DNA of 64,000 nt from Mesorhizobium sp. GbtcB19 (GCF_019091085.1 NZ_JAGXJY010000011.1:62001-126000), one strand, 5' to 3'. Counted from the first letter of the stretch, positions 32,719 to 41,518 are shown. Notes: generated from the letters alone by a model not told the origin. Numbers and translations: made by a program.

Positions 32719-34683
32719 ATGTTCGGCAAGATCCTGATCGCCAATCGCGGCGAGATCGCCTGTCGTGTCATCCGCACCGCCCGCAAGCTTGGCGTGCACA
32801 CCGTCGCCGTCTATTCGGATGCGGATGCGCGTGCCCTGCATGTCGAGATGGCGGACGAGGCGGTGCATATCGGCGCTTCGCCCGTCGGCGAAAGCTATCT
32901 GCGCGGCGACAGGATCGTCGCGGCGGCACTGGCGACCGGTGCCGAGGCCATCCATCCAGGCTACGGTTTCCTGTCGGAAAACCCCGACTTCGTCGACCAG
33001 GTGACGGCGGCAGGGCTGGTCTTCATCGGTCCGTCCGCCGCCTCGATCCGCGCCATGGGACTGAAGGACGCCGCCAAGCGGCTGATGGAAACGGCCGGCG
33101 TGCCGGTGGTGCCCGGCTATCACGGCGAGGCGCAGGAGATCGTACTACTGGCCTCCAAGGCGCGCGAGATCGGCTATCCGGTGCTGATCAAGGCACGTGC
33201 CGGCGGCGGCGGCAAGGGCATGCGGCGCGTCGACCACCCCGACGATTTCTCCGAGGCGCTATCGAGCGCGCGGCGTGAAGCGAAAGCGGCGTTCGGCGAC
33301 GACCGCGTGCTGGTGGAAAAATATGTCGACAAGCCGCGCCATATCGAAGTGCAGGTGTTCGGCGACAATTTTGGCGATGCGGTGCATCTTTTCGAACGCG
33401 ACTGCTCGGCGCAGCGCCGCCACCAGAAGGTGATCGAGGAAGCCCCTGCCCCGGGCATGACGCCGGCGCTGCGCAAGGCGATGACAGAAGCCGCGGTGAA
33501 GGCCGCCAAGGCGATCAACTATTCGGGCGCCGGCACCATCGAGTTCATCGTCGATGCCTCGCAGGGGCTCAAAGCCGACCGCTTCTGGTTCATGGAGATG
33601 AACACGCGACTGCAGGTCGAGCATCCCGTCACCGAGATGGTCACCGGCGTCGACCTCGTCGAATGGCAGCTTCGCGTCGCTTCCGGCGAAAAACTGCCGA
33701 AGACGCAGGCAGAAATCACTCTATCGGGCCACGCCTTCGAGGCGCGCCTCTATGCCGAGGACGCAGCGAAAGGGTTCCTGCCGGCAACCGGCACGCTGCA
33801 TCATCTCAAATTCCCCGACGCGGCGCCGCAAAGCGCCGCGATGCGCATCGAGACCGGTGTGCGCGCCGGCGACGCGATCTCGCCCTTCTACGATCCGATG
33901 ATCGCCAAGCTGGTGGTGCACGGCAAGGACCGGGCCACGGCGCTCGGCGCTCTGCGCGAGGCGCTGGCAAGGACGGAAGTGGCTGGCTCGACCGTCAACA
34001 CCGCCTTCCTGGCGGCGCTCGCGGCCGACGCCGATTTCGCGGCGGGCGACGTCGATACCGGCCTGATCGGCAGGCATCAGGGGGCGCTCACCGCCATTCC
34101 CGCGCCGAGCGACGAGACGATCGCCGCCGCCGCGCTGGCCGCGACCGACGCCGGCGCGCCGGGTGCTGCCGCCGATCCGTGGTCCGCGCTTTCAGGCTAC
34201 GCGCATTTCCATACGCTCGCCCGCCGCATCCGCCTGCGCCACGGCGAGGAGAACATCCTGGCCAGGGTTTCGGCACGGCCGGACGGCCGCTTCCAGGTGG
34301 CGCTGGAGGCGCCGCATGATGCGGTGAACACGCATGATTTGAGGACCATGCCGCATACCGCCTGCTGGCCCGGCCACGTCACCGTCTTCGACGGCGCGCT
34401 CGGCTACACGTTCGCGGTTCCCGATCCGCTGGCCAAGGCCGACGAGGCGGGAGCCGCCTCGGGCAGCCTGCGCGCGCCGATGCCTGGGCTGGTCAAGCTG
34501 GTGCGGGCAGCGGCGGGCGATGCCGTGATCAAGGGCCAGCCGCTCCTGATCCTCGAGGCGATGAAGATGGAACATATGATCGCCGCGCCGCATGACGGGG
34601 TGATCGCCGAGATCGCGACCGAAGGCGCGCAGGTCAGCGACGGCACGGTGCTGGTGCGGTTCGCGGAGGATGGCCAGGGTTGA
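32719..34683 (+). CDS. mccA: Methylcrotonyl-CoA carboxylase, alpha (biotin carboxylase) subunit
   Basis: Carboxylates biotin with ATP and bicarbonate and carries it to the beta subunit. The 654-residue protein starts MFGKILIANRGEIACRVIRTAR, has the ATP-grasp loop KARAGGGGKGMRRV, the catalytic region HIEVQVFGDNFGDAVHLFERDCSAQRRHQKVIEEAPAP and MEMNTRLQVEHPVTEMVTG, a variable linker, and a C-terminal biotin carrier domain with biotinylated Lys616 in LEAMKMEHMI. The start is preceded by GGGAGG. Final gene of the leucine cluster in this window; downstream genes for methylglutaconyl-CoA hydratase and HMG-CoA lyase are absent. Confidence 0.94.
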   Translation: MFGKILIANRGEIACRVIRTARKLGVHTVAVYSDADARALHVEMADEAVHIGASPVGESYLRGDRIVAAALATGAEAIHPGYGFLSENPDFVDQVTAAGLVFIGPSAASIRAMGLKDAAKRLMETAGVPVVPGYHGEAQEIVLLASKAREIGYPVLIKARAGGGGKGMRRVDHPDDFSEALSSARREAKAAFGDDRVLVEKYVDKPRHIEVQVFGDNFGDAVHLFERDCSAQRRHQKVIEEAPAPGMTPALRKAMTEAAVKAAKAINYSGAGTIEFIVDASQGLKADRFWFMEMNTRLQVEHPVTEMVTGVDLVEWQLRVASGEKLPKTQAEITLSGHAFEARLYAEDAAKGFLPATGTLHHLKFPDAAPQSAAMRIETGVRAGDAISPFYDPMIAKLVVHGKDRATALGALREALARTEVAGSTVNTAFLAALAADADFAAGDVDTGLIGRHQGALTAIPAPSDETIAAAALAATDAGAPGAAADPWSALSGYAHFHTLARRIRLRHGEENILARVSARPDGRFQVALEAPHDAVNTHDLRTMPHTACWPGHVTVFDGALGYTFAVPDPLAKADEAGAASGSLRAPMPGLVKLVRAAAGDAVIKGQPLLILEAMKMEHMIAAPHDGVIAEIATEGAQVSDGTVLVRFAEDGQG

Positions 34684-34695
34684 ACGCTCGTTCGC

Positions 34696-34715
34696 TTGTC
34701 TCGTTAACGAGACAA
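34696..34715. repeat. Perfect 20-bp palindrome after mccA
   Basis: TTGTCTCGTTAACGAGACAA, 13 nt after the mccA stop codon. An 8-bp stem with TTAA loop; followed by AAAATAG on the plus strand, so it lacks the T-run of a plus-strand terminator. It may still protect the mRNA 3' end. Confidence 0.6.
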
Positions 34716-34816
34716 AAATAGCTAGGTATGGCGGGACAGCGCCCCTTTGTCCTGCCGGACAGAGCGGGCGTCGTAGAGCGTCGGCCTCGCCTGTACGTCA
34801 ATGCCATCGCACAAAC

Positions 34817-34845
34817 GAAAATGGCCGGGACAAGCCCGGCCATTT
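34817..34845 (-). terminator. Intrinsic terminator of the liv binding-protein gene
   Basis: Nine-bp stem ATGGCCGGG (34821-34829) / CCCGGCCAT (34835-34843), followed on the minus strand by TTTTCGTTTG. Nineteen nt after the stop codon. May also serve the convergent mccA transcript. Confidence 0.8.
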
Positions 34846-34863
34846 CCTCAATTGCAGAACCGA

Positions 34864-35985
34864 TTACGGCTGGATCGGCGCGTATTTGCCGTCGTGCCAC
34901 TGGTTGATGTCGTAGCTGGCGTTCTTCAGGTCGCCCTTCTCGTCGAAGATGACGTCGCCGACGACGGTGCTGATCGGCTTGCCGTCCTTGAGCGCCTCGG
35001 CGACCTTGGCCGGATCGTCGCTGCCGGCGCGCTTGACGCCTTCGGCAACGGCCTGGATCACGGCATAGGAGAACAGCGTGAAGCCTTCCGGGGTGAAGCC
35101 GCCGGCCTTGATCTTGGCGACCGCGTCCTTGGCTTCCGGCTTTGACTGCGGGTCCGACGGGAAGACGAACATGGTGCCTTCACCGGCCGGGCCGGCGACC
35201 TGCCAGAATTCCGGCGAGGCGATCGAGTCCGGCATGATCAACTGGAACTTGACGTTCTGCTCGGCCGCCTGACGCAGGATGAGGCCCGCCTCAGGGTGGT
35301 AGCCGCCGAAATAGACGACGTCGGCCTTGAGTTCCTTCAGCTTGGTGACGAGGGCCGAATAGTCCTTCTCGCCGGCATTGATGCCTTCATAGTCGACTTC
35401 CTTGAGGCCGCCGGCATTCATCGTCGCCTTCACGGCGTCGGCCACGCCCTGGCCGTAGGCGCTCTTGTCGTGCAGCACGACGACGTTCTTGCCTGCGTAT
35501 TTCTTGGCGATCCACGGGCCGATGAAGGCGCCCTGCGCGTCGTCACGCGTATAGAGGCGCATGATGGTCGGCCAGCCGGACTTGGCGGCGGCGTCGGTCA
35601 GCACCGGGTTGGACGAGGCCGGGCTCATCATCAGCGTGCCGGCTTCGGCGTAGACGGCCGAGGCCGGAATGCTCGAGCCCGAGCAGGCATGGCCGTCGAC
35701 GAACTTGACGCCGTTGGCGACGATGCGGTTGGCGACCGAAACCGCCTGCTTCGGATCGCACTGGTCGTCCTCGATGTCGAGCTTGATCTGGGAGCCGTTG
35801 ACGCCGCCCGCCGCGTTGATGGCGGCGGCGGCGGCCTGCGCGCCCTGCTTGAACTGGTCACCGATGGTGGCGAGCTGGCCGGTCATCGGGCCGACCACCG
35901 AAATGGTGATGTCGTCGGCAAAGGCGACCGGTGCGCTCATCATCAGGCCAAATGCGGCCGCGCTCAAAATACCCAATTTTTTCAT
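34864..35985 (-). CDS. Branched-chain amino acid ABC transporter, periplasmic binding protein
   Basis: LivJ/LivK-type periplasmic receptor, 373 residues with a signal peptide (MKKLGILSAAAFGLMMSAPVAFA, about 1-23). Mature part DDITISVVGPMTGQLATIGDQFKQGAQAA and VDGHACSGSSIPASAVYAEAG show the type I periplasmic binding fold and the loop that holds the ligand carboxylate; the CDPKQ / GHACSG cysteines probably form the usual disulfide. No liv permease or ATPase genes adjoin it, so it feeds a transporter encoded elsewhere. Placement beside leucine degradation genes fits a leucine-uptake role. Ribosome binding site GGAGGAG. Confidence 0.93.
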   Translation of the reverse strand: MKKLGILSAAAFGLMMSAPVAFADDITISVVGPMTGQLATIGDQFKQGAQAAAAAINAAGGVNGSQIKLDIEDDQCDPKQAVSVANRIVANGVKFVDGHACSGSSIPASAVYAEAGTLMMSPASSNPVLTDAAAKSGWPTIMRLYTRDDAQGAFIGPWIAKKYAGKNVVVLHDKSAYGQGVADAVKATMNAGGLKEVDYEGINAGEKDYSALVTKLKELKADVVYFGGYHPEAGLILRQAAEQNVKFQLIMPDSIASPEFWQVAGPAGEGTMFVFPSDPQSKPEAKDAVAKIKAGGFTPEGFTLFSYAVIQAVAEGVKRAGSDDPAKVAEALKDGKPISTVVGDVIFDEKGDLKNASYDINQWHDGKYAPIQP

Positions 35986-36354
35986 GACTATAGAACTCCT
36001 CCACTTATGCGCGGCGGCATGGCCGCGCTTCTTCCACAGAGCCGGGACAATTTCACCCTTCGCCGAAACTGTCGAGAGGACAGTGAGGCCGGTTTTGGTT
36101 CATTCCGGCGAGGATTTCTTGGGCCACGCGCGTGATTACCAAGCGTAATGCAAAAAGCCGCGCCGACCTTGTTTCGGTCGGTCACGGCTTTTGCAGTCGA
36201 GCTCCCCAGACGCCCCCGCGCCTGAAACCCGCTCGCTTCCCTGTTATTTCGCGCAACTTTGCCGGGTTTGGCCTGTTGCGTTCTTGCTCTTGGAAACCGG
36301 CCGTCTTGTCGCGGCCTTATCCTCTGAAGACTTTCGGGCCCGAAGCCGGCAGGA
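35986..36354. other. Intergenic region upstream of liv binding protein
   Basis: About 370 nt holding the promoter of the binding-protein gene and a strong stem-loop (described separately at 36150-36194). No gene recognised. Confidence 0.5.
36150..36194 (-). terminator. Long stem-loop, possible terminator or small RNA end
   Basis: Outer arms GCAAAAAGCCG (36150-36160) and CGGCTTTTGC (36185-36194), inner arms CCGACC (36163-36168) and GGTCGG (36176-36181). On the minus strand the 3' arm ends CGGCTTTTTGC, resembling a terminator for the SEL1-like gene about 160 nt upstream, or the 3' end of an unannotated small RNA. Confidence 0.55.
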
Positions 36355-36621
36355 TCAGTGCATCGTCATCCATTCGCGCGCTTCGCGCAGCGCCTTGGCG
36401 ATCTCGATCTTCGACATCGTGGCCGACAGTTCCGAGCGCAGCTCGGCGGCGCGGGCCGAACCCTTGATCGCGGCGATGTTGAACCATTTGTGGGCGGCGA
36501 CGACGTCGGTGTCGCAATCGCGGCCCGTCGCATACATCATGCCCAGTTCGAAAAGAATGTCGGCCTGGGCAGTTGCCCCCATGGCGCCGAAGCCGTCTTC
36601 CAGCATCTCAAAACGTGCCAT
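36355..36621 (-). CDS. Small SEL1-like repeat protein
   Basis: 88-residue protein with a single SEL1-type tetratricopeptide-like unit: ILFELGMMYATGRDCDTDVVAAHKWFNIAAIKGSARAAELRSELS at about 22-66, followed by a helical tail. No signal peptide. AGGGG lies about 6 nt before the ATG. Rhizobial genomes often carry such short single-unit SEL1 proteins; the partner and role are unknown. Confidence 0.82.
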   Translation of the reverse strand: MARFEMLEDGFGAMGATAQADILFELGMMYATGRDCDTDVVAAHKWFNIAAIKGSARAAELRSELSATMSKIEIAKALREAREWMTMH

Positions 36622-37054
36622 TTCAATCCCCTGTCTGGCTCCCGAGAGCTGCCTCCTTTTTCCCTTGGTGTCCCTTGGGGCGGGCCGCTCTTTCGATGCT
36701 TTCGAGGATGACGGCTGCCATTGAATCCGTCGTTAAATGGCTTGCTTAATTTGAGGAAAACAAAGCTAAAACAATAGGTAAACGCTGAAATTCATTAAGC
36801 ATGGGAATCCAGCGTTTCAGCCATTTTGCGTCAAATTCGATGAAAATTTCCAGGAGCGGAATCAAGACTTCGCTAACCACGGAAACCGAAGCGTTTTTCC
36901 GGCCGCGTTTATTTTCAGCCATCCGCGCGGCGAAAATCCTTGCAACCTTCCGTGGCGGCACCGCTTTTGTTTTGGCGGGAGCTGGATTAGCTTTACCTTT
37001 GCGTAAGGGGCAGACGGGCGGATCGCCCCGCCGGAAACCATAGGGAGGACAGAT
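36622..37054. other. Intergenic region upstream of DUF2147 gene
   Basis: About 430 nt, less GC-rich than average. It holds the divergent control regions of the SEL1-like and DUF2147 genes and an inverted repeat AAACGCTG (36780-36787) / CAGCGTTT (36810-36817). A ribosome binding site (GGGAGGA) precedes the ATG at 37055. An 80-codon open frame ending at 37043 has no coding character and was not accepted. Confidence 0.5.
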
Positions 37055-37396
37055 ATGTTTCGAAAAGTGAGCCTGGCCCTGGCGGCCACCATGATCATGG
37101 CGGGCGCTGCGCTGGCGGACCCGATCGAAGGCAACTGGAAGACGCAGGCCGGCGACACCGCGGCGATCGGCGGCAGCGGGTCTTTCTCCATCACGCTCAA
37201 GACCGGTAAATACGCCGGCAAGACCATCGGCTCGCTGAAGGCGACCGGCGACAACAAATATGCCGGTAGCATCACCGACCCGGCGAACGACAAGACCTAT
37301 TCCGGCAAGGCGACGCTGTCGGGCACTTCGCTCAAGATGAGCGGCTGCGTGCTCGGCGGTCTGATCTGCAAGAGCCAGACCTGGCATAAGCTCTGA
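37055..37396 (+). CDS. DUF2147-like exported protein
   Basis: 113-residue secreted protein of unknown function. Signal peptide about 1-22 (RKVSLALAATMIMAGAALA), mature start DPIEGNWKTQAGDTAAIG, then GKYAGKTIGSL, KTYSGKATLSGTSLKMSGCVLGGLICKSQTWHKL. This matches the DUF2147 pattern (start 'GxW' and end 'L..xGCxxxxxxCxxxxWxR'), a small beta-barrel family in many proteobacteria. Own intrinsic terminator 22 nt downstream, so monocistronic. Confidence 0.87.
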   Translation: MFRKVSLALAATMIMAGAALADPIEGNWKTQAGDTAAIGGSGSFSITLKTGKYAGKTIGSLKATGDNKYAGSITDPANDKTYSGKATLSGTSLKMSGCVLGGLICKSQTWHKL

Positions 37397-37417
37397 TCGG
37401 AATTTCTGATTGTCCAA

Positions 37418-37447
37418 AACGGGGCCTGAGCGGCCCCGTTTCTTTTT
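37418..37447 (+). terminator. Intrinsic terminator of DUF2147 gene
   Basis: Perfect 9-bp stem AACGGGGCC (37418-37426) / GGCCCCGTT (37432-37440), 5-nt loop, followed by TCTTTTTG. Confidence 0.92.
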
Positions 37448-37592
37448 GCAGCCGCTGCGCTTCGCCGGAACCGACCCAAGCAGCAGGCGCCGCTCAAACC
37501 CTCGTCAATCAATTTGAACCGCAGATGAATACCGGTCTCAGAACCGGTTCAGAGGCATTGCGGCATTCTCTCCCGCATTGAAGGAGAGAGAA

Positions 37593-37727
37593 ATGCTTGC
37601 GCGTCGCTTCACCATCGTCTGCCTGCTGATGAGCCTGTTCGGCATGCTCTTCGCCATTCTCGTGGCGGAGGCCGGGCATCCGGCTCGCTCGTGGGAACGG
37701 CCCGTGGCTGCGTTCTCGGCTTGGTGA
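37593..37727 (+). CDS. Small membrane protein, 44 residues
   Basis: Unrecognised short gene supported by AAGGAGAG 5 nt before the ATG. The product starts MLARRFTIVCLLMSLFGMLF and continues AILVAEAGHPARSWERPVAAFSAW: one hydrophobic segment at about 6-26 with a positively charged N-terminus, so membrane anchored or secreted. It is followed after 42 nt by another small hydrophobic protein gene. No family assignment; coding status is inferred only from the ribosome binding site and the hydrophobic pattern. Confidence 0.6.
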   Translation: MLARRFTIVCLLMSLFGMLFAILVAEAGHPARSWERPVAAFSAW

Positions 37728-37769
37728 ACCAAGTCAAGCGCTGAAACGACCAAGCTGGAGAGCAATCAA

Positions 37770-37997
37770 ATGAACAACCGGGGACACCACCAAATGAACC
37801 GCATCGCCGCCACCGCAACGAAGATCCTTCGGCTGCTGCCGCGGGCGACGCTCATCCTCATGCTGCTCGCCGCCCCGGTGCTGGCAGTGCCGATGATGCG
37901 CGCCGACACCGACCACCGGATCGAAGCGCCGGCAAACAAGAACCGGAGCGTCGGCTTCGTGCTGCTGGTCAGCCTGCAGCGCGGGCAGGCTCTATAG
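37770..37997 (+). CDS. Small membrane/exported protein, 75 residues
   Basis: Unrecognised. MNNRGHHQMNRIAATATKIL is followed by a hydrophobic segment at about 20-42 (LLPRATLILMLLAAPVLAVPMM) resembling a signal peptide or anchor and a short polar tail (ADTDHRIEAPANKNRSVGFV). GGAGAG precedes the ATG at 37770; an internal ATG at 37794 is an alternative. It probably shares a transcript with the 44-residue gene upstream. Confidence 0.55.
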   Translation: MNNRGHHQMNRIAATATKILRLLPRATLILMLLAAPVLAVPMMRADTDHRIEAPANKNRSVGFVLLVSLQRGQAL

Positions 37998-38134
37998 GTT
38001 GTGGGGTCGGATTGCCAGGCCGGCCGCCTCCAATCCGAACCCGGCTTAAACGCGCCTGAAGAAAATCGACGCTGTCGGCCCTCGCGGCACCGCCGCCCCC
38101 TCCCAAGCGCTCTCCTGAGTCTCTATATTGAGCC

Positions 38135-39637
38135 ATGGAAAAGCGAATCTACCCCCAAGCCATCGAATCTGTCGTCATGCCGGAGCCCTTCGGCAAGCAG
38201 GAATTCCACGACGCCAAAAAGGCCGTCGCGGCACTGCAGGCGCTTTACGCCCGAAACACCAAATTCCTGCGCGACTCCTTCGCGGCCCTTGCCGCGGGCG
38301 GCGACGAGAGCAAGCGCTACCGGGCCTTCTATCCGCAGATCGGCGTCACCACGACCTCGTTCAGCCAGGTCGACTCCCGCCAGGCCTACGGCCACATGCC
38401 GACGCCAGGGAATTTCTCCACCACGATCACGCAGCCGCAGCTGTTCGAGAACTATCTCATCGAGCAGCTGAAGCTCATCATGCGCAATCACGGCGTAACG
38501 GTGACGGTGTCGGAATCGACGACGCCGATCCCGCTGCATTTTGCCTTCCTGGAAGGCACCTATGTCGACGGCGCCGCGGCCGAGCGCATCAAGCGGCCGA
38601 TCCGCGACCTGTTCGACGTGCCGGATCTCGACGGCACCGACGACCAGATCGCCAACGGCACGTTCGAGGTGGCATTCGGCGAACCACGGCCGCTGGCGCC
38701 GTTCACCGCGCAGCGCATCGACTATTCGCTGCATCGCATGACGCATTACACCGCGACCAGCCCGCAGCATTTCCAGAACTTCGTGCTGTTCACCAACTAT
38801 CAGTTCTACATCGACGAGTTCGTCCAGCGCGCCCGCGACCTGATGGAGAGCGGTGGCGGCGGCTACAGCGAATTCGTCGAGCCGGGCAATGTCGTGACCA
38901 AGGCTGGAGCCGCCGCGCCGGGCGAAGGTACACCGCCGCAGCGCCTGCCGCAGATGCCGGCCTATCACTTGAAGAAGCCCGGCCATGGCGGCATCACCAT
39001 GGTCAATATCGGCGTCGGCCCGTCAAACGCCAAGACCATCACCGACCACATCGCGGTGCTTCGGCCGCATGCCTGGGTGATGCTCGGCCACTGCGCCGGC
39101 CTGCGCAACACGCAGGCGCTGGGCGACTATGTGCTGGCGCATGCCTATGTGCGCGAGGACCATGTGCTCGACGACGACCTGCCGGTCTGGGTGCCGATCC
39201 CGCCGCTGGCCGAAATCCAGGTGGCGCTGCAGGAGGCGGTCGCCGAAGTCACCGGGCTGTCCGGCTACGACCTCAAGCGCATCATGCGCACCGGCACCGT
39301 CGCCACGATCGACAACCGCAACTGGGAACTGCGCGACCAGCGCGGGCCGGTGCAGCGCCTGTCGCAGTCGCGGGCCATCGCGCTCGACATGGAATCGGCC
39401 ACCATCGCCGCCAACGGTTTCCGCTTCCGCGTGCCCTACGGGACGCTGCTGTGCGTCTCCGACAAGCCGCTGCATGGCGAGTTGAAGCTGCCGGGCATGG
39501 CGACTGAATTCTACAAGCGGCAAGTGGCGCAGCATCTCACCATCGGCATCAGGGCGATGGAGAAGCTCGCCGAAATGCCGATGGAAAGGCTGCATTCACG
39601 CAAGCTCAGAAGTTTTTCCGAGACGGCCTTCCAGTAG
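38135..39637 (+). CDS. amn: AMP nucleosidase
   Basis: Hydrolyses AMP to adenine and ribose 5-phosphate, helping set adenylate levels. The 500-residue protein has the AMN N-terminal domain (about 1-180) and a nucleoside-phosphorylase-like C-terminal domain (about 280-480) with GGITMVNIGVGPSNAKTITDHIAVLRPHAWVMLGHCAGLR, the active-site region, and ALDMESATIAANGFRFRVPYG with the ribose/base-contacting acidic residue. Length and motifs match the family. A membrane-anchored EEP protein gene follows after 103 nt. Confidence 0.94.
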   Translation: MEKRIYPQAIESVVMPEPFGKQEFHDAKKAVAALQALYARNTKFLRDSFAALAAGGDESKRYRAFYPQIGVTTTSFSQVDSRQAYGHMPTPGNFSTTITQPQLFENYLIEQLKLIMRNHGVTVTVSESTTPIPLHFAFLEGTYVDGAAAERIKRPIRDLFDVPDLDGTDDQIANGTFEVAFGEPRPLAPFTAQRIDYSLHRMTHYTATSPQHFQNFVLFTNYQFYIDEFVQRARDLMESGGGGYSEFVEPGNVVTKAGAAAPGEGTPPQRLPQMPAYHLKKPGHGGITMVNIGVGPSNAKTITDHIAVLRPHAWVMLGHCAGLRNTQALGDYVLAHAYVREDHVLDDDLPVWVPIPPLAEIQVALQEAVAEVTGLSGYDLKRIMRTGTVATIDNRNWELRDQRGPVQRLSQSRAIALDMESATIAANGFRFRVPYGTLLCVSDKPLHGELKLPGMATEFYKRQVAQHLTIGIRAMEKLAEMPMERLHSRKLRSFSETAFQ

Positions 39638-39740
39638 CCAGCGGGAGCCGCAGGGACACGGCGAGGCAATCCGTCGTCTTGCTTGGGCCGCAATTTGGCC
39701 GATAAGCGATCCGGATGGAAGGTCGGGGTAGTCGGAGCAG

Positions 39741-40772
39741 ATGACAACGGGCGGTGCGCGCTTGAGCATGGTGGCTCAGCTGACATTCCTGGCGATGATG
39801 GCATGCTCGGCCGCGCTCCTGGCAGGGTTCTTCGGCGCGCTGCATCCGGCCTTCGATTCCTTCTCGCATTTCCGCATGCATCTGAGCGTGCTGACGGCCT
39901 TGTTGGCGCTGTCGCTGCTTGCCGGCTCCTACCGGCTGCAGGCAGTAGCGGTGCTGGTCTTCGCCATTGCCTGCTTCGCCACGACGATGAGCGCGCTGCC
40001 CAGACTGTCGGCGCAGCAGGCGATCGCCAAGCCGGCCGACCGGATCGTCTACAGCCTGCTGCAGATGAATTTGCGCTTCAACAACCCGACGCCGAAGAAG
40101 GTGCTGTCGCTGATCGGCCGGACCAATCCGGACGTCATCACGCTGGACGAAGTGTCAGCGATGTGGGCGACCGAGCTCGGCTATATCGCCGGCGCCTACC
40201 CCTATCGCATCCTTTGCGACTATCCCAACGGCGTATTCGGCGTCGCGCTGCTGTCGCGCCGCCCCTTTGCCGCCGGCACGGCGCCGCGTTGCGAGCCGCG
40301 CGGCGCGATGGCCACCGCCACGATCGATTTCGGCGGCGTTCCCGTCAAGGTCGCCGCGATCCATCTGAGCTGGCCATGGCCGAAGGAGCAATACTGGCAG
40401 ATCGGCGAACTGTCGGAGTCGCTGGCCGCGCTCGGCGAAACCGCCATCATGGCCGGCGATTGCAACGCCGTGCCGTGGAGTGCCGCGGTGCGGCGGGTGG
40501 CGCGGCTCAGCGGCATGACGATGATGCCGTCGGCCGGCCCGACCTGGATCCACCGCACATTGCCGGACTTCCTGCGCCGCTATGCCGGCCTGCCGATCGA
40601 CCAGGTGTTCAGCAAGGGCGGCGTGACGATCCTGTCTTCGGCCCGGCTGGAGGATACCGGCTCCGACCATCTGCCTGTTTTGGTCGAGTTCACGCTGCGG
40701 CCCGACGCGCCCGAGGATGAGCATAAATCGGCGCTGGCTCAGAATACCTCGTCTACCGAGCCACGCGGCTGA
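39741..40772 (+). CDS. Membrane-anchored endonuclease/exonuclease/phosphatase family protein
   Basis: 343 residues: about three N-terminal membrane helices (15-35, 45-62, 68-86) and an EEP domain from residue 100. The domain keeps the metal and catalytic motifs MNLRFNNP (Asn), PDVITLDEV (Glu; most members have QE), AAIHLSWPW (His), AGDCNAVPWS (Asp and Asn) and the C-terminal GSDHLPVLVEF (Asp-His). Family members act on phosphodiesters such as DNA, lipids or nucleotides; the domain probably faces the periplasm. Substrate unknown. Confidence 0.87.
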   Translation: MTTGGARLSMVAQLTFLAMMACSAALLAGFFGALHPAFDSFSHFRMHLSVLTALLALSLLAGSYRLQAVAVLVFAIACFATTMSALPRLSAQQAIAKPADRIVYSLLQMNLRFNNPTPKKVLSLIGRTNPDVITLDEVSAMWATELGYIAGAYPYRILCDYPNGVFGVALLSRRPFAAGTAPRCEPRGAMATATIDFGGVPVKVAAIHLSWPWPKEQYWQIGELSESLAALGETAIMAGDCNAVPWSAAVRRVARLSGMTMMPSAGPTWIHRTLPDFLRRYAGLPIDQVFSKGGVTILSSARLEDTGSDHLPVLVEFTLRPDAPEDEHKSALAQNTSSTEPRG

Positions 40773-40832
40773 CGCGCTCGCGTCGTCATCCCAGCGCATA
40801 GGGATGCGGAGCCGAGCATACCGATCGGCCTA

Positions 40833-41426
40833 TCAAGGCTTGATCAGGGCCATGACCAGATGCTCGACGTGGCCGCCTTGGCGATGCTCGCTCGCATCGA
40901 ACGCGATCTGCTTGGCCTCATATTGCGCATAGACTGCCTCGATGCGGCGTCGCGCTTCGCGACGCGCCTTGTTGCAAGAGGAGTCGTTGGCGATCCTGAG
41001 GCCGGCGACCGATAGCTCGGCGGCGCGCATCATTTGCCTGGCGACGCGGCCATGGGTCTCCTCATGCGCCCGCACGCCGGCGAAGAACCGGCTCCAGCGC
41101 TTCCTTAGCGCCGGTGTCATGGGCGAAACGACACGGGGAAAGGTGTAAAGCATGCTCATCGTGCCGTTCGCCTGGCGTACCCGGCAGGAACCCTTGTCCT
41201 GGAGCACGACGAGATCCCAGCTGGCCACGTAGGACGTCTGGGCGATGGCGTGCGTCATGAAGCCACGCTTCGGGCCTTTGCGGTTGATGGCCACGATGAG
41301 CGCGGCGCCGGTATCGCCGCTGACGTCATATGTGCGCGTTTCGACCTGGATCCTGCTGCCGGCCGAGGCTTGCGGCGCACAGAGCGCGCCGATGGCAACG
41401 AGACACGTCAGAACCTTCAGTCGCAT
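40833..41426 (-). CDS. DUF922 family exported zinc-site protein
   Basis: Predicted periplasmic protein, 197 residues from MRLKVLTCLVAIGALCAP (ATG at 41426 with GGGGAAGATGG upstream). Signal peptide about 1-22. The conserved core RVVSPMTPALRKRWSRFFAGVRAHEETHGRVA contains an HExxH zinc-binding motif (HEETH), typical of DUF922, described as a metallopeptidase-like family. Cysteines in DKGSCRVR and NDSSCNKAR may pair. Isolated gene on the minus strand. Confidence 0.85.
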   Translation of the reverse strand: MRLKVLTCLVAIGALCAPQASAGSRIQVETRTYDVSGDTGAALIVAINRKGPKRGFMTHAIAQTSYVASWDLVVLQDKGSCRVRQANGTMSMLYTFPRVVSPMTPALRKRWSRFFAGVRAHEETHGRVARQMMRAAELSVAGLRIANDSSCNKARREARRRIEAVYAQYEAKQIAFDASEHRQGGHVEHLVMALIKP

Positions 41427-41518
41427 CCATCTTCCCCCTATCCGAGGAGAAGGAACCACAGCCACGTTTCCGTTTCAACAATAATGGCCGGGCGGATACT
41501 TAGATAGTGGTCTCCCGC

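Noticed and set aside
36801..37043. 80-codon frame just before the DUF2147 gene
   Set aside because: Basic, no family resemblance, no ribosome binding site, and it would occupy the DUF2147 promoter region.
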